From Kribbella sp. CA-293567 (GTDB taxonomy: Bacteria > Actinomycetota > Actinomycetes > Propionibacteriales > Kribbellaceae): a stretch of 64,000 nt of DNA. Below, piece after piece: positions 9,262 through 18,463 of this stretch. Position 1 is the stretch's first letter; every line of letters begins with the position of its first letter. The position numbers were made by a program, and so were the translations under genes. The notes under the pieces were generated by a model. That model worked only from the letters and a program-made list of their open reading frames with translations. It was not told the origin of the DNA and did no database searches. Location of the stretch: the NCBI RefSeq assembly GCF_027627575.1, contig NZ_CP114065.1:682001-746000 (forward strand), given 5' to 3'.

Positions 9262-9816
9262 ATGAGCGACCAGTACGGCGGGAGCGGCGACGAGCGGCCG
9301 GGGCCCTACCAGGGCGTGTTCGGCTCCTCCGGCCAGCAACCACCACAGCAACCGCCACCACAGCAGCCGCCGTACGGCGGACAGCCTGGCGCGTACGGCG
9401 GCGTCTACGGGCAGAACCCGTACTCCTACGCGCCTGACCCGGCAGCGGCTCCCAAGCAGGTGCGGATCGCCGCCGCCATCTCGCTGGCACTCGGCACCCT
9501 CTGCGTGCTGCTCGGGCTCTTCACCCTCACCTCGGCCGGCGCCGAGATCGCCAACGTCCTCACCGGCGACCCCTCCGCCAAGGGACTGGTCGTCGGAGTC
9601 ATCCTGGTGAGCAGCCTGGCGTACCTGCTGCCGGCGATCTACCTCCGCAAACGCCGCCGCTGGGCGCGCACCATGATGATCATCGTCGCCGCCCTGGGAA
9701 TCGCCGGCGGCATCACCGCACTCCCGGCCTCGCTGCTGGGCCTCGGCCTCCACGGCGCCCTGCTCTATCTGATGTTCCAAGAACCCACCAAACGCTGGTT
9801 CCAAGGGCCGCGCTGA
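9262..9816 (+). CDS. Small integral membrane protein with Pro/Gln/Tyr-rich N-terminus
   Basis: The 184-residue protein has a disordered cytoplasmic head of about 65 residues, rich in Gly, Pro, Gln and Tyr (QQPPQQPPPQQPPYGGQ). Three or four hydrophobic segments follow (about 70-95, 110-130, 140-170) separated by a basic loop RKRRRWARTM. This head-plus-membrane design is common in actinobacteria and no enzymatic motif is seen. It overlaps the next gene by one base (TGATG), so the two are probably co-expressed. I do not assign a function. Confidence 0.7.
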   Translation: MSDQYGGSGDERPGPYQGVFGSSGQQPPQQPPPQQPPYGGQPGAYGGVYGQNPYSYAPDPAAAPKQVRIAAAISLALGTLCVLLGLFTLTSAGAEIANVLTGDPSAKGLVVGVILVSSLAYLLPAIYLRKRRRWARTMMIIVAALGIAGGITALPASLLGLGLHGALLYLMFQEPTKRWFQGPR

Positions 9817-10169
9817 TGGAGATCTGGATCAACCCGGCCTGCTCGAAGTGCCGCGCCGCCACCGCCGCGCTGGACGAAGCCGGCGTCACCTACACCGTCC
9901 GCCGCTACCTGGACGACCCACCCACGGCCGCGGAACTGGAAGCAGTCCTGACCCGACTCGACCTGGACCCCTGGCACATCACCCGCCTCAACGAGCCCGC
10001 CGCGACGCCGCTGAAAACGCTGCCCCGGGACGCGGCCCACCGCGCCGACTGGATCGAGGCCCTGATGGCCGACCCGATCCTGATCCAGCGCCCCATCCTC
10101 ACCACCGACGACGGCACCACCGCCATCGCCCGAGACCAGGAAACCCTCAGCCGCCTGCTCGGCGACTGA
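9816..10169 (+). CDS. ArsC/Spx-family thioredoxin-fold reductase
   Basis: The 117-residue protein has the arsenate-reductase (ArsC/Spx/YffB) opening with Cys9 and Cys12 in PACSKCRAA. It continues with YLDDPPTAAELEAVLTRL and ends with the family block DPILIQRPILTTDDGTTAIAR. ArsC enzymes use the first Cys to reduce arsenate with glutathione or mycothiol systems, but this branch also includes proteins that do not act on arsenate, and there is no ars operon here. It is translationally coupled to the upstream membrane protein by a one-base overlap. Confidence 0.8.
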   Translation: MEIWINPACSKCRAATAALDEAGVTYTVRRYLDDPPTAAELEAVLTRLDLDPWHITRLNEPAATPLKTLPRDAAHRADWIEALMADPILIQRPILTTDDGTTAIARDQETLSRLLGD

Positions 10170-10192
10170 AGTAAGAATCGCGTTGCAGGAAA

Positions 10193-10212
10193 GGCTGACT
10201 TTTCTGTCAGCC
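10193..10212 (+). terminator. Small hairpin after the ArsC-like gene
   Basis: A 7-bp stem (GGCTGAC at 10193-10199 and its complement at 10206-10212) encloses the T-rich loop TTTTCT. It may be a weak terminator. It also argues that translation of the next gene starts further downstream than the GTG at 10218. Confidence 0.45.
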
Positions 10213-10295
10213 GTTCGGTGATCTGCCCCAAGCTGCCCGGTCTGCCCCTGCGAGTGGTGCCCGAGGCGCGTGCTGATGCGCTGCAGTATCCGCAG

Positions 10296-10895
10296 ATGCC
10301 CAGTACGCCGCCGCCAGTTTCCGCCCTCACCGCTTGGGTCGACGAGTCCATCGTCGTCGGCAACCAGCATTTCCTAGGTGCCTACACGCTCGCGTCTGTG
10401 ATCACGGATCCAGCCAAAGAGGACGACCTTCGCGATGCTGTGCGAGCGCTGAGAGAGAAGAAACTCGTCCGGCTGCACTGGGCCATGGAGTCCGCCAAAC
10501 GGCGTGACCTGATCGTTCATGCGATTGGGGAGTTGGGTGTTGCGGCGATCGTTGCGCTGGGTTCGCCGGTTCATCGGCAGAAGCAGGAGCGTGCCCGGCG
10601 CTGCTGCCTCGAATGCCTTCTCTATGAACTGGAGCGCTTCGGAGTAGACCAAGCTTGGTTCGAGACACGCGCCGCGGTGCAGGACCGGCGCGATCTCAGA
10701 CTGGTCGACAGTGCGCGAGAGAAGGGACTGATCTCGCGCCAGCTGTCCGTTGGCTTTGCGCAGCCGACGCAAGAACCGTTGCTCTGGTTGCCCGACGCAG
10801 TTGCTGGTGCAGTGACCGCCGCACAGATGGGGGAGCCCCGATGGTTGCTCACGCTGTCTGAGTCGGTCGGCATCTATCCGGTCGCCGTGCGCTAG
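10296..10895 (+). CDS. DUF3800-like hypothetical protein (RNase H-like fold suspected)
   Basis: The roughly 199-residue protein opens with AWVDES, continues with a conserved LHWAMESAKRR region, has WFETRAAVQDRRDLRLVDSA in the middle and ends with LLWLPDAVAGAVTAAQMG. An acidic residue in an early strand and a late Leu-Pro-Asp-Ala-Val motif recall DUF3800 proteins, a predicted nuclease-like family often found in genomic islands. I recognise the pattern only, not a characterised member. The ATG at 10296 is preferred; the frame also extends to a GTG at 10218 that sits immediately after a hairpin. Base composition is slightly less GC-rich than its neighbours. Confidence 0.6.
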   Translation: MPSTPPPVSALTAWVDESIVVGNQHFLGAYTLASVITDPAKEDDLRDAVRALREKKLVRLHWAMESAKRRDLIVHAIGELGVAAIVALGSPVHRQKQERARRCCLECLLYELERFGVDQAWFETRAAVQDRRDLRLVDSAREKGLISRQLSVGFAQPTQEPLLWLPDAVAGAVTAAQMGEPRWLLTLSESVGIYPVAVR

Positions 10896-11033
10896 AAAGC
10901 GCGAAAGCTGGGTCCCACCGTCCGGAGGGAATCCCAGCTTCACTTCTCCACAAGGTGCCCTAGGGAGCTGATGTAAGTCTTACACACCTCACGGCGAAAT
11001 GTCGCGGGGCATTTTGGGGCAGTTGCGGGCAGC

Positions 11034-12185
11034 TCAGAGCTTCGTGAGGCGGGTCAGTGCCTCTTCCAGCACCTCGGGTTTCTTGCAGAAGGCCCAGCGG
11101 ACCAGCGGGCGGCCGGCTTCGGTGTGGTCGTAGAAGACCTGGGTGGGAATCGCGACGACGCCGGTGCGTTCGGGGAGCATGCGGCAGAACTCGATGCCGT
11201 CGGTGTGGCCGAGGGGACGGATGTCGGTGGTGACGAAGTAGGTGCCCTGCGGTCGGTGGACGCCGAAACCCAACGACTCCAGGCCGTCGCAGAGCAGGTC
11301 GCGTTTGGCTTGCATCGTGGCGCGCAGGGTGTCGAAGTACTCGTTGCCTAGGGCAAGCGCTCCGGCGACGGCCGGCTGGAAGGGTGCGCCGGAGACGTAG
11401 GTGAGGAACTGCTTGGCAGTGTTCACCGCCGTCACTACCGAGGGCGTGCCGGTGACCCAGCCGATTTTCCAGCCGGTGACCGAGAAGGTCTTGCCCGCGC
11501 TGCCGATCGAGACCGTGCGCTCCGCCATTCCCTCGTACGCCGTCAGCGGGCGGTGCCGCCGGCCGTCGAAGGTCAGGTGTTCGTAGACCTCGTCGGTGAT
11601 CACCACCAGGTCGTGGTCGACCGCGATCGAGGCGATGCCGCGCAGTTCGGTGTCGTCGAGCACGGTGCCGGTCGGGTTGTGCGGTGAGTTGATCAGCAGC
11701 ACCTTGGTGCGCGGCGTCACCGCGGCGCGGAGCTCGTCGAGGTCGAGACGGAAGTCGGGGGCGCGCAGCGTGACCGGTACGCGACGTCCGCCGGCCATCG
11801 CGATGCAGGCGGCGTACGAGTCGTAGTACGGCTCGAGGGCGATCACCTCGTCGCCAGGCTCGACGTAGGCCAGCAGGGCGGCAGCGATCGCTTCGGTGGC
11901 ACCGGTGGTGACGAGCACCTGGGTGTCCGGGTCGTACGACAGGCCGTAGAAGCGCTGTTGGTGGTCCACGATCGCCTGGCGCAGGGCCGGGATGCCGCGG
12001 CCGGGCGGATACTGGTTCGCGCCGGCGCGGATCGCGGCGACGGCGTCCTCCAGTACCGAGTCCGGTCCGTCGGTGTCGGGGAACCCCTGGCCGAGGTTGA
12101 CCGATCCGGTTCGCACCGCGAGCGCGGACATCTCCGCGAAGATCGTCGTCCCGAGCCCTTGCAGCCGCTGAGCGTGTTCGCGCAT
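11034..12185 (-). CDS. Class I/II pyridoxal-phosphate aminotransferase
   Basis: The 383-residue fold-type I enzyme has the family landmarks in order: NLGQGFPDTDGP, YPPGRGIPALRQAI, the phosphate-site TTGATEAIAAAL, NSPHNPTG with the substrate-binding Asn, ITDEVYEHL with the PLP-ring Asp, and the Schiff-base Lys in SAGKTFSVTGWKIGW. It resembles YbdL/kynurenine-oxoglutarate and N-succinyldiaminopimelate aminotransferases of actinobacteria (DapC-like). The amino donor cannot be decided from the sequence. The start ATG at 12185 is chosen because MREHAQRLQGLG fits the family N-terminus; an upstream frame extension is less likely. Confidence 0.88.
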   Translation of the reverse strand: MREHAQRLQGLGTTIFAEMSALAVRTGSVNLGQGFPDTDGPDSVLEDAVAAIRAGANQYPPGRGIPALRQAIVDHQQRFYGLSYDPDTQVLVTTGATEAIAAALLAYVEPGDEVIALEPYYDSYAACIAMAGGRRVPVTLRAPDFRLDLDELRAAVTPRTKVLLINSPHNPTGTVLDDTELRGIASIAVDHDLVVITDEVYEHLTFDGRRHRPLTAYEGMAERTVSIGSAGKTFSVTGWKIGWVTGTPSVVTAVNTAKQFLTYVSGAPFQPAVAGALALGNEYFDTLRATMQAKRDLLCDGLESLGFGVHRPQGTYFVTTDIRPLGHTDGIEFCRMLPERTGVVAIPTQVFYDHTEAGRPLVRWAFCKKPEVLEEALTRLTKL

Positions 12186-12255
12186 GCCTCCGACCCTAAC
12201 CCGCCGGCGCACCCGGTGCCGGCTCGGCGGACTGCCCGAGCCGGCCGGAAGCGGG

Positions 12256-14289
12256 CTAGTTCCAGGGGGTCGGGGGTGGCGGGGGAACGACCGCCGGGCG
12301 GTCTTCGCAGTGGCCGGGAGCCCCGGCGTCGGTGGTCCAGTTGCCGTCGTTGCCGGCGCCGAGCCGCACGTCGAACTCCGGCGTACCGGTGAAGTGGAAG
12401 GTGCCGCAGTTGTTGACGAACGGCGCTCCCACGTTGCGGGCGTCGACGTTCTCGAAGGTGGCCCAGCCGCCGACCCGGGCGTTCAGCACGTTCGTACCGG
12501 TGCCGTCGACCTTGATGTTGAGGAAGGCAACGTTCGTCACGGTGTGCTCGTCCTTGACCGGCCAGTCGACCACGAACATGAACGCGTTGTACGTCGAGTC
12601 CAGGAACGAACTGTCGGTCACCTCGATCCTGCCGGCCAGGTCCGACTGCAGCGCGTACAGCCAGATCGCGCCCAGCCCGAGGTCCCAGTTCAGGTCCCGC
12701 GGGCCACCGCGGACCGTGGTGTTGCGGGCGAACGACAAGGTGCCCTCGAACGGCGTGGAGTTGAACCGCGAGCCGGCGTGCAGCGTGCTGCCCTCGCGGA
12801 GCGGATCGGCCACCAGGTTGTCCGTCACCGCGTTGTCGCGGCCGCCGTAGATGGCGATGTTGTTGGCCAGGGTCGGCGTCTGCACGGTGTTGTGGTCGTA
12901 GACGTTGTCGTGGTTGACCAGCCCGTCGGCATTCGCCTCCGACCACATCGCCAGCCCGTCGTCACCGGTGTTGCGGACGAAGTTGTTGGTCGCCCGGACG
13001 TGCGAGACGCCCAGGTGCAGGTTCATCCCGTCGGCCACCGCGTCGGTGATCACGTTGTTGCGGATCAGCGCGCCGCTCATCGGCCCGTCCAGCCAGATCC
13101 CGACCTTGGTGCGGTGCAGGTACAGGTTCTGGATCACCGAGCCACCACCGAGCGCACCACCGATGCCGTTCACCTGGTCGGTGTCGATCCGCTCCCGGAC
13201 GTCGCTCTCGATCGCGAAGTCGGACAGGTGCACCTTCGTGCTGCCGCCGTCGGCGGCGTACTTGCCGTAGAAGCCCGGCGCGCCGTGCACCGACTTGTCC
13301 GGGGCGGGCTGCGCGAGCGGCAGCACCTTGCCCTTGATGATCGTCCACCAGTTGCCGGCGCCGGTGACCGTCACCTTGTCCACGACGATGTGCCGGTTGA
13401 CCTGGTAAGTGCCCGGCGGGATGAAGACCGCCAGACCGAGCTTCTTCGCCACCGCGATGGTCCGGTCGATGGCGGGTGCAGCATCGCGGCGACCGGTCGG
13501 GTCGGCCCCGAAGAGCTGCACCGAAAGGGACCTGCGCGGCTGCCGCAGCGGAGCTGCGACGAGCTCGAAGTCGGCGACGTCCAGAACGGTCCAGGCAGCG
13601 GGAGCCCCGGCCGGAAGCTGGAAGCGGATCTTCTGCCCGGCCTTGACCGTCTTGCCGAGCAGCAGTCGCTGCTCGTCGTAGAAGTGGTTCGGCCGGAAGG
13701 GCTTGGTGACCGGGTCCGGTTCGGGCTTCCACCAGCCGGGGTTCGGGTCGACGTTCGGGTCGTTGGAGAACGGATACATGCCGTACAGCCACGAGTACTC
13801 CGACGTCAGCGTCATCGTCTTCGCCCGCTTGCCGTTCACCAGGACGTCCAGCGGCGACCGCAGCCCACCTCCGGACGCGGTGTCGGGGATGCTGTAGCGA
13901 AGAGTCAGCGCGTTGGCCGGCTTCGACAGCGTGAACTCCACGTACTGCCCAGCCTGAGTCAGCCGTACTGCGGTGCGCCCCGAAGCCTCGGCGGGCAAGG
14001 TGTAGGCCTCGCGGCCAGGGCCGATCTTCTCGCCGGTGGTGGCGGCGTTCTCCGCCTCCTGCTCGACGAAGGGAACGGTGGCGCCGCGGCCCTGCACCAG
14101 CGCCGGATCGAGTCCAGCGCGGGTCACTACCGGAGCTACTTGAGGCGGCTGGTTGGGATGGCTCGGGCGGCCGGCGGTGGTGGCCGGGCCGGCAGCGGCC
14201 GACAGACCCGGTACTGCGAGCAGCGCGCCGACGACGGCACCGATCAGCACCGGACGACAGCGGAAGAGGAACTGGGACACGGGCGACAT
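12256..14289 (-). CDS. Secreted right-handed beta-helix glycosidase, GH87 mycodextranase-like
   Basis: The 677-residue protein has a Sec signal peptide (FRCRPVLIGAVVGALLAVPGLSAAAG). A CBM6-like carbohydrate-binding part follows (about residues 75-260; EQEAENAA, TVLDVADFELV), and then a parallel beta-helix domain beginning FGADPTGRRDAAPAIDRTI. The stretch DGMNLHLGVSHVRATNNF and NTGDDGLAMWS with paired Asp443/Asp444 match the catalytic region of GH87 alpha-1,3-glucanases (mycodextranases), enzymes that cut fungal and dental alpha-1,3-glucan. Call by motif only; a pectate-lyase-like beta-helix of other specificity is the alternative. It ends in a short polyproline tail. A single gene, no sugar regulator beside it. 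Confidence 0.65.
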   Translation of the reverse strand: MSPVSQFLFRCRPVLIGAVVGALLAVPGLSAAAGPATTAGRPSHPNQPPQVAPVVTRAGLDPALVQGRGATVPFVEQEAENAATTGEKIGPGREAYTLPAEASGRTAVRLTQAGQYVEFTLSKPANALTLRYSIPDTASGGGLRSPLDVLVNGKRAKTMTLTSEYSWLYGMYPFSNDPNVDPNPGWWKPEPDPVTKPFRPNHFYDEQRLLLGKTVKAGQKIRFQLPAGAPAAWTVLDVADFELVAAPLRQPRRSLSVQLFGADPTGRRDAAPAIDRTIAVAKKLGLAVFIPPGTYQVNRHIVVDKVTVTGAGNWWTIIKGKVLPLAQPAPDKSVHGAPGFYGKYAADGGSTKVHLSDFAIESDVRERIDTDQVNGIGGALGGGSVIQNLYLHRTKVGIWLDGPMSGALIRNNVITDAVADGMNLHLGVSHVRATNNFVRNTGDDGLAMWSEANADGLVNHDNVYDHNTVQTPTLANNIAIYGGRDNAVTDNLVADPLREGSTLHAGSRFNSTPFEGTLSFARNTTVRGGPRDLNWDLGLGAIWLYALQSDLAGRIEVTDSSFLDSTYNAFMFVVDWPVKDEHTVTNVAFLNIKVDGTGTNVLNARVGGWATFENVDARNVGAPFVNNCGTFHFTGTPEFDVRLGAGNDGNWTTDAGAPGHCEDRPAVVPPPPPTPWN

Positions 14290-14430
14290 CCCCTCGAACT
14301 CACGGCCGCCCCACAGGCGATGCCGTACTGAGCCCGGACACTACGCACGCCGACTGTTCTTCGCAAGATTTCGACAGAAGGAAGTAATTTCCGTGCAAAT
14401 GGTGTTCTCGGTAGGGGCTGAAGACGTAGC

Positions 14431-15297
14431 TCAAGCCAGCGCGATGGCGACGATCCCGGCCAGTACGACGGCGCTGCCGAGCAGCCGCCGTCGCGCCCCG
14501 GCCTCGCCGAGGAGAAGCCAGGCGACCAGGCCGCTCAGGACGATGCTCACCTCGCGGGCGGGGGCAACCAGACTCACTGGCGCGATCCGCATCGCGAACA
14601 GCACCAGCAGATAGGCGACTGGTGAGAGCAGGCCGACGATCATCACCTCACGCTTGTTCTCCTTCCACAGCAGGCGAAGCGGCTCTCGGTCGCGAAGTAC
14701 CTTGGGTGCCAGGATGGCGCTCTGGATAAGAGATCCGGTGGCGAAGTAGATGAGCGGTGGCACGGCGAGAGTTGTTACGGAGTACGCGTCCCAGAGGGTG
14801 TACGCCGCGATCAGGGCGCCGGTGGCTACGCCGTACAGGACTCCGGCTCTGACGCCAGGGCTCCTCGGGCGTCGCAGGCCGCCGCCGCTGATCGTCAGCA
14901 CGCCTGTGACGATCAGAGCGGCACCCGCCAGGCCGATCGGGCCGGGGCGCTCGTGAAGTAACGCGACGGCCAGTACTACCGACAACAGAGGGCCGGTGCC
15001 GCGGGCCACGGGGTAGACCACTGAGAGGTCGCCGGCGTCGTACCCGCGCTGCAGCACGATGCCGTAGGCGACGTGCAGTACTGCGGTGACGACCGCGGCC
15101 AGCAGCCAGTTCCAGTTCGGTTCCGCGCCTGTGGTCAGCAGGGCGATGACAAGAGCGGGAAGCAGGAAGACGGCAGCGGCTGTGTAGTAGGCGAAGACGA
15201 AGGCCGCGCCGCCATGGCGGACCCGCTTCGCCGCGAAGTTCCAGGCGGCATGCAGGACCGCCGCGATCAGGACGAGCGTCAGCGCTTGACCGTTCAT
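14431..15297 (-). CDS. EamA/DMT-superfamily transporter
   Basis: The 288-residue protein has ten predicted membrane helices in two EamA repeats. The first begins LVLIAAVLHAAWNFAAKR and contains the repeat-end motif YPVARGTGPLLSVVLAV with LLHERPG; the second contains PVSLVAPAREVSIVLSGLVAWLLLGE. DMT transporters export or import small metabolites such as amino acids; the substrate is unknown. It lies 8 bp downstream of the GntR regulator gene on the same strand, so the regulator and transporter probably form an operon. Confidence 0.85.
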   Translation of the reverse strand: MNGQALTLVLIAAVLHAAWNFAAKRVRHGGAAFVFAYYTAAAVFLLPALVIALLTTGAEPNWNWLLAAVVTAVLHVAYGIVLQRGYDAGDLSVVYPVARGTGPLLSVVLAVALLHERPGPIGLAGAALIVTGVLTISGGGLRRPRSPGVRAGVLYGVATGALIAAYTLWDAYSVTTLAVPPLIYFATGSLIQSAILAPKVLRDREPLRLLWKENKREVMIVGLLSPVAYLLVLFAMRIAPVSLVAPAREVSIVLSGLVAWLLLGEAGARRRLLGSAVVLAGIVAIALA

Positions 15298-15304
15298 CGG
15301 CGAC

Positions 15305-16009
15305 TCACTCTTCGCCGATGGCTACCCGGGGCTCGGGGCGGAGCGCTCGTAACCAGAGCTCCGTCTGCGCGATGTGGGCCGAGGCGGCGGTGGCAGCGGC
15401 GGCTGGATCGCGGTGCGCGATCGCGGCCAGGATCGCGCGGTGTCCGCGGTCGCTGGTCTGCTTGATCGCCTCGAAGTCCGCGCCGGGCTCGAAGATCCGG
15501 TAGTGCCCGCCGCGGCCACGGATCACGCCGGTCAGCGCGGTCACCGTCGGGTTGCCGCCCGCGGTACAGATGGCGCCGTGGAACTCCGCGTCGAGGGCCT
15601 GGATCTCCGCCGCGTCGGTGGTCGCCTCCAGGCGGTCGAGAATGTCGCCCAGCAGCTTCTCCAGCAGCGGATCCTGCCGGGCCGCGGCGGCCGCGGTGGC
15701 ATGTGCCTCGAGGACCCGGCGTACTTCGAGCAACTGCAGCACGCCCTCCAGCGGAATCAGCTCCACCGAGAGCGAGAATCGGCTGATGATCTCGGCCGGG
15801 TCCAGCGCCGAGACGTAGGTGCCCGAACCGTGCCGCGACTCGATCACGCCCAACGCCGCGAGCGAGCGGGCCGCCTCCCGCAGCGAGCTGCGGGACACCC
15901 CGAGGTGGTCGCAGAGCTCCGGCTCCGGCGGGAACTTCTCGCCGGGCCCGAGCGCGCCGGACGCGATCATCTGTCGCAGACCGGCCAGCGCCTTGTCCGT
16001 GGCTGCCAT
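15305..16009 (-). CDS. GntR-family transcriptional regulator, FadR/FCD subfamily
   Basis: The 234-residue protein has an N-terminal winged helix (FPPEPELCDHLGVSRSSLREAARSLAALGVIESRHGSGTYV) and an all-helical FCD effector domain (LLEVRRVLEAHATAAAA, LDAEFHGAI, then GHRAILAAIAHRDP). His residues in DAEFHGAI and GHRAIL are typical metal/ligand contacts of FCD domains, which bind organic acids or sugar acids. Start ATG 16009 has GGGAGG five bases upstream. It diverges from the sugar ABC importer and therefore probably controls it as well as the downstream DMT transporter. Confidence 0.88.
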   Translation of the reverse strand: MAATDKALAGLRQMIASGALGPGEKFPPEPELCDHLGVSRSSLREAARSLAALGVIESRHGSGTYVSALDPAEIISRFSLSVELIPLEGVLQLLEVRRVLEAHATAAAAARQDPLLEKLLGDILDRLEATTDAAEIQALDAEFHGAICTAGGNPTVTALTGVIRGRGGHYRIFEPGADFEAIKQTSDRGHRAILAAIAHRDPAAAATAASAHIAQTELWLRALRPEPRVAIGEE

Positions 16010-16083
16010 CAGCACCTCCCCTTCGAGGACACCCTCAGAGAGTAAGTCCTCAGACCACTTGCGGTCACGTCATCCGTATGTCC

Positions 16084-16113
16084 TTGTACTGGCAGCGCAG
16101 TTCTGCGTAGTGT
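16084..16113 (+). promoter_or_regulatory. Putative promoter of the sugar ABC operon
   Basis: TTGTAC (16084-16089) and TAGTGT (16108-16113) are separated by 18 bases and resemble -35 and -10 boxes for the housekeeping sigma factor, leaving a leader of about 70 nt before the binding-protein start. The divergent GntR gene starts 75 bp to the left, so its operator probably overlaps. I could not identify a convincing operator palindrome. Confidence 0.5.
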
Positions 16114-16191
16114 GCTGGGATCGCTTCACAATTCATCTGATGTCAGAGCAAAGTGTCCCCCTGGCCCACATCCCCTGAGGAGAAGTGCCGA

Positions 16192-17502
16192 ATGCGCTAC
16201 CGACAGATGTTCGCACCCCTGGCCGCGGCGGTCGCACTCGTCACCGCCGCAACCGCCTGTGGCCCCGGTCCCGCCGAGAAGGAGCAGAGCGGTGGCGAGG
16301 TCAAGCTGCAGATGGTCGAGAGTCTGACCAACCCGACCAGAACCGCGCTGCTGAAGAAGCTGATCGCCGACTTCGAGGCGAAGAACTCCGGCATCAAGGT
16401 GCAGTTGATCTCTCCGCCGACCAACTCCGCGGACCAGAAGATCCAGCAGATGCTCCAGTCCGGCAAGGGCGTCGACGTGCTCGAGGTCCGTGACACCACC
16501 GTCGGCCCGTTCTCCACCAACAAGTGGATCTACGACATGGCCCCGGACCTCAAGGGCTGGGACGGTCTGGGCGCGCTGACCGAGAACGCGCTCAAGGTGA
16601 CCCAGCAGGGCGGCAAGTCGTACATGGTGCCGTACGGCTTCTACGGCCTGTCGCTGTTCTACCGCAAGGACCTGGTCCAGCAGGCCGGTTTCAGTGGCCC
16701 GCCGAAGAGCTGGGCGGAGCTGGTGGAGCAGGCCAAGAAGATCAACGACCCGGCGAAGAACCGGTACGGCTACTCGTTCCGCGGTGGCCTCGGTGCGGGC
16801 GGCAACGCGCTCGCGGTGATCTCCGGCTACGTGATCGACGACCTGAACAAGGACAACGCCTTCAAGCTGACCAGCGGCAAGACGATCTTCTCGTCGCCGA
16901 AGGCCGTCGACGCGCTCGCGCTGTACGTCGACCTGTTCAAGAACGCCTCGCCGCCGTCCTCGGTCAGCTGGGGCTATCCCGAGATGGTGCAGGGCTTCAC
17001 CGCCGGTACGACGGGCTTCCTGCTGCAGGACCCCGAGGTGATCGCGACGGTGAAGGAGTCGAAGTCGATCAAGGCGGACCAGTGGGGCACGGCGCCGCTC
17101 CCGGTCGGCCCGACCGGCAAGGCCGCCCAGCCGCTGGCCAACGCGGGCTGGGGCGTGGCCGAGGGCAGCACTCACAAGAAGGAGGCGGTGGAGCTGGTGA
17201 AGTTCCTGACGTCGGGTGAGCGGGCGATGACGTTCTCCAAGGAGAACAGTCTGGTCCCGATCCTGAAGAGCGCCGCCGAGGACCCGTACTTCAAGGACGG
17301 CCCGTGGGCGTCGTACGTCGCGATGAACTCCTCGCCGGACACCTACGTCGTGGTGACCCAGCCGCGCGGCGTGCCGTGGTCGACCGAGTGGGGCAACAAG
17401 TCCGACGCGGACGTCCAGAAACTCATCACCGGCAAGGCCCAACCGGCCGAGATCCTGAAGAGCTGGGACGAGTACTGGACCAAGAAGTGGGCGGGGAACT
17501 GA
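16192..17502 (+). CDS. Sugar ABC transporter substrate-binding lipoprotein
   Basis: The 436-residue product has a lipoprotein signal peptide ending ATAC (Cys23 lipidated). It is a family 1 extracellular solute-binding protein, with VKLQMVESLTNPTRTALLKKLIADFEAKN at the start and the signature segment YMVPYGFYGLSLFYRKDLVQQAGF in the middle. It captures an oligosaccharide or monosaccharide outside the membrane for the two permeases directly downstream. Start ATG 16192 has GAGGAGAAG upstream; an earlier in-frame start would spoil the signal peptide. The ligand cannot be read from the sequence; the FCD-type regulator beside it hints at a sugar or sugar acid. Confidence 0.92.
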   Translation: MRYRQMFAPLAAAVALVTAATACGPGPAEKEQSGGEVKLQMVESLTNPTRTALLKKLIADFEAKNSGIKVQLISPPTNSADQKIQQMLQSGKGVDVLEVRDTTVGPFSTNKWIYDMAPDLKGWDGLGALTENALKVTQQGGKSYMVPYGFYGLSLFYRKDLVQQAGFSGPPKSWAELVEQAKKINDPAKNRYGYSFRGGLGAGGNALAVISGYVIDDLNKDNAFKLTSGKTIFSSPKAVDALALYVDLFKNASPPSSVSWGYPEMVQGFTAGTTGFLLQDPEVIATVKESKSIKADQWGTAPLPVGPTGKAAQPLANAGWGVAEGSTHKKEAVELVKFLTSGERAMTFSKENSLVPILKSAAEDPYFKDGPWASYVAMNSSPDTYVVVTQPRGVPWSTEWGNKSDADVQKLITGKAQPAEILKSWDEYWTKKWAGN

Positions 17503-17506
17503 GCCG

Positions 17507-18463
17507 ATGGCTCTGACCGACACCGAGCGGCGTGGTACCGGCCTGGCGCCGGTACCGCGGCGGCCGGTCACCCGGCGCCGCCAGTTCACCGGGCGGACCG
17601 CGCTGACCCTGTTCCTGTTCATGGTGCCGGCGATCGCGTTCGTCGGCATGTTCACCTACTACCCGCTGGCCAACGGCATCTCGATGGCCTTCCGCAACTA
17701 CAACCTGAACGACCTGTCGGACACCTCGTGGGTCGGGCTGAAGAACTTCAGCACGCTGCTGCACGACGAGATGTTCCGTGGCACGGTGAAGAACTCGGTG
17801 ATCTGGGTGGCCGGGTCGCTGATCCCGCAGTTCCTGATCGGCTTCACGATGGCGCTGTGGCTGCGGCGGAAGTTCCGCTTCCGGGGCACCTACCAGGCGC
17901 TGGTGTTCTTCCCCTGGGCGGTCTCGGGCTTCCTGATCGGCATCCTGTTCCGCTGGATGTTCAACGGCGAGTTCGGGGTGGTCAACGACCTGCTGATGAA
18001 GACCCACCTGATCAGTACGCCGGTGCCGTGGCTGGCCGACGCGAAGTACGCGATGTTCGCGGTCATCATCGCGAACGTCTGGTACGGCGTGACGTTCTTC
18101 GCGATCATGATCCTGGCCGCGCTCCAGTCGGTGCCCGAGGAGCTCTACGAGGCCTCGGCGATCGACGGCGCGGGCAAGGTCCGGACCCTGTTCAGCATCA
18201 CCATCCCGGCGATCCGGACCACGCTCGCGTTGACCGTACTGCTGCGGGTGATCTGGATCTTCAACTCACCCGAGCTGATCTTCGGGATGACCGGTGGCGG
18301 TCCCGCCAACGAGACGCACATCGTCACGTCGTACATGATCCAGGTGACCCAGGAGGGTGACTACGGGCGCGCGTCGGCGATGGGCGTGATGGTGGTCTTC
18401 GTGCTGATGCTGTTCGCCGTCTTCTACCTGTTGTCCATCCGGCCCAGGAAGGCGATGCGATGA
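17507..18463 (+). CDS. Sugar ABC transporter permease, MalF/UgpA type
   Basis: The 318-residue protein has six membrane helices and the binding-protein-dependent permease EAA loop (EELYEASAIDGAGKVRTLFSITIPAI) near residue 210, which contacts the ATPase. It starts four bases after the binding-protein stop and overlaps the next permease by ATGA. A basic cytoplasmic N-terminus (RRPVTRRRQFTGR) precedes the first helix. It forms a heterodimer with the MalG-type partner. Confidence 0.92.
   Translation: MALTDTERRGTGLAPVPRRPVTRRRQFTGRTALTLFLFMVPAIAFVGMFTYYPLANGISMAFRNYNLNDLSDTSWVGLKNFSTLLHDEMFRGTVKNSVIWVAGSLIPQFLIGFTMALWLRRKFRFRGTYQALVFFPWAVSGFLIGILFRWMFNGEFGVVNDLLMKTHLISTPVPWLADAKYAMFAVIIANVWYGVTFFAIMILAALQSVPEELYEASAIDGAGKVRTLFSITIPAIRTTLALTVLLRVIWIFNSPELIFGMTGGGPANETHIVTSYMIQVTQEGDYGRASAMGVMVVFVLMLFAVFYLLSIRPRKAMR

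Noticed and set aside
9816..10169. Arsenic resistance operon
   Set aside because: Only a single ArsC/Spx-like gene is present, with no ArsR, ArsB/Acr3 or arsenate pump.
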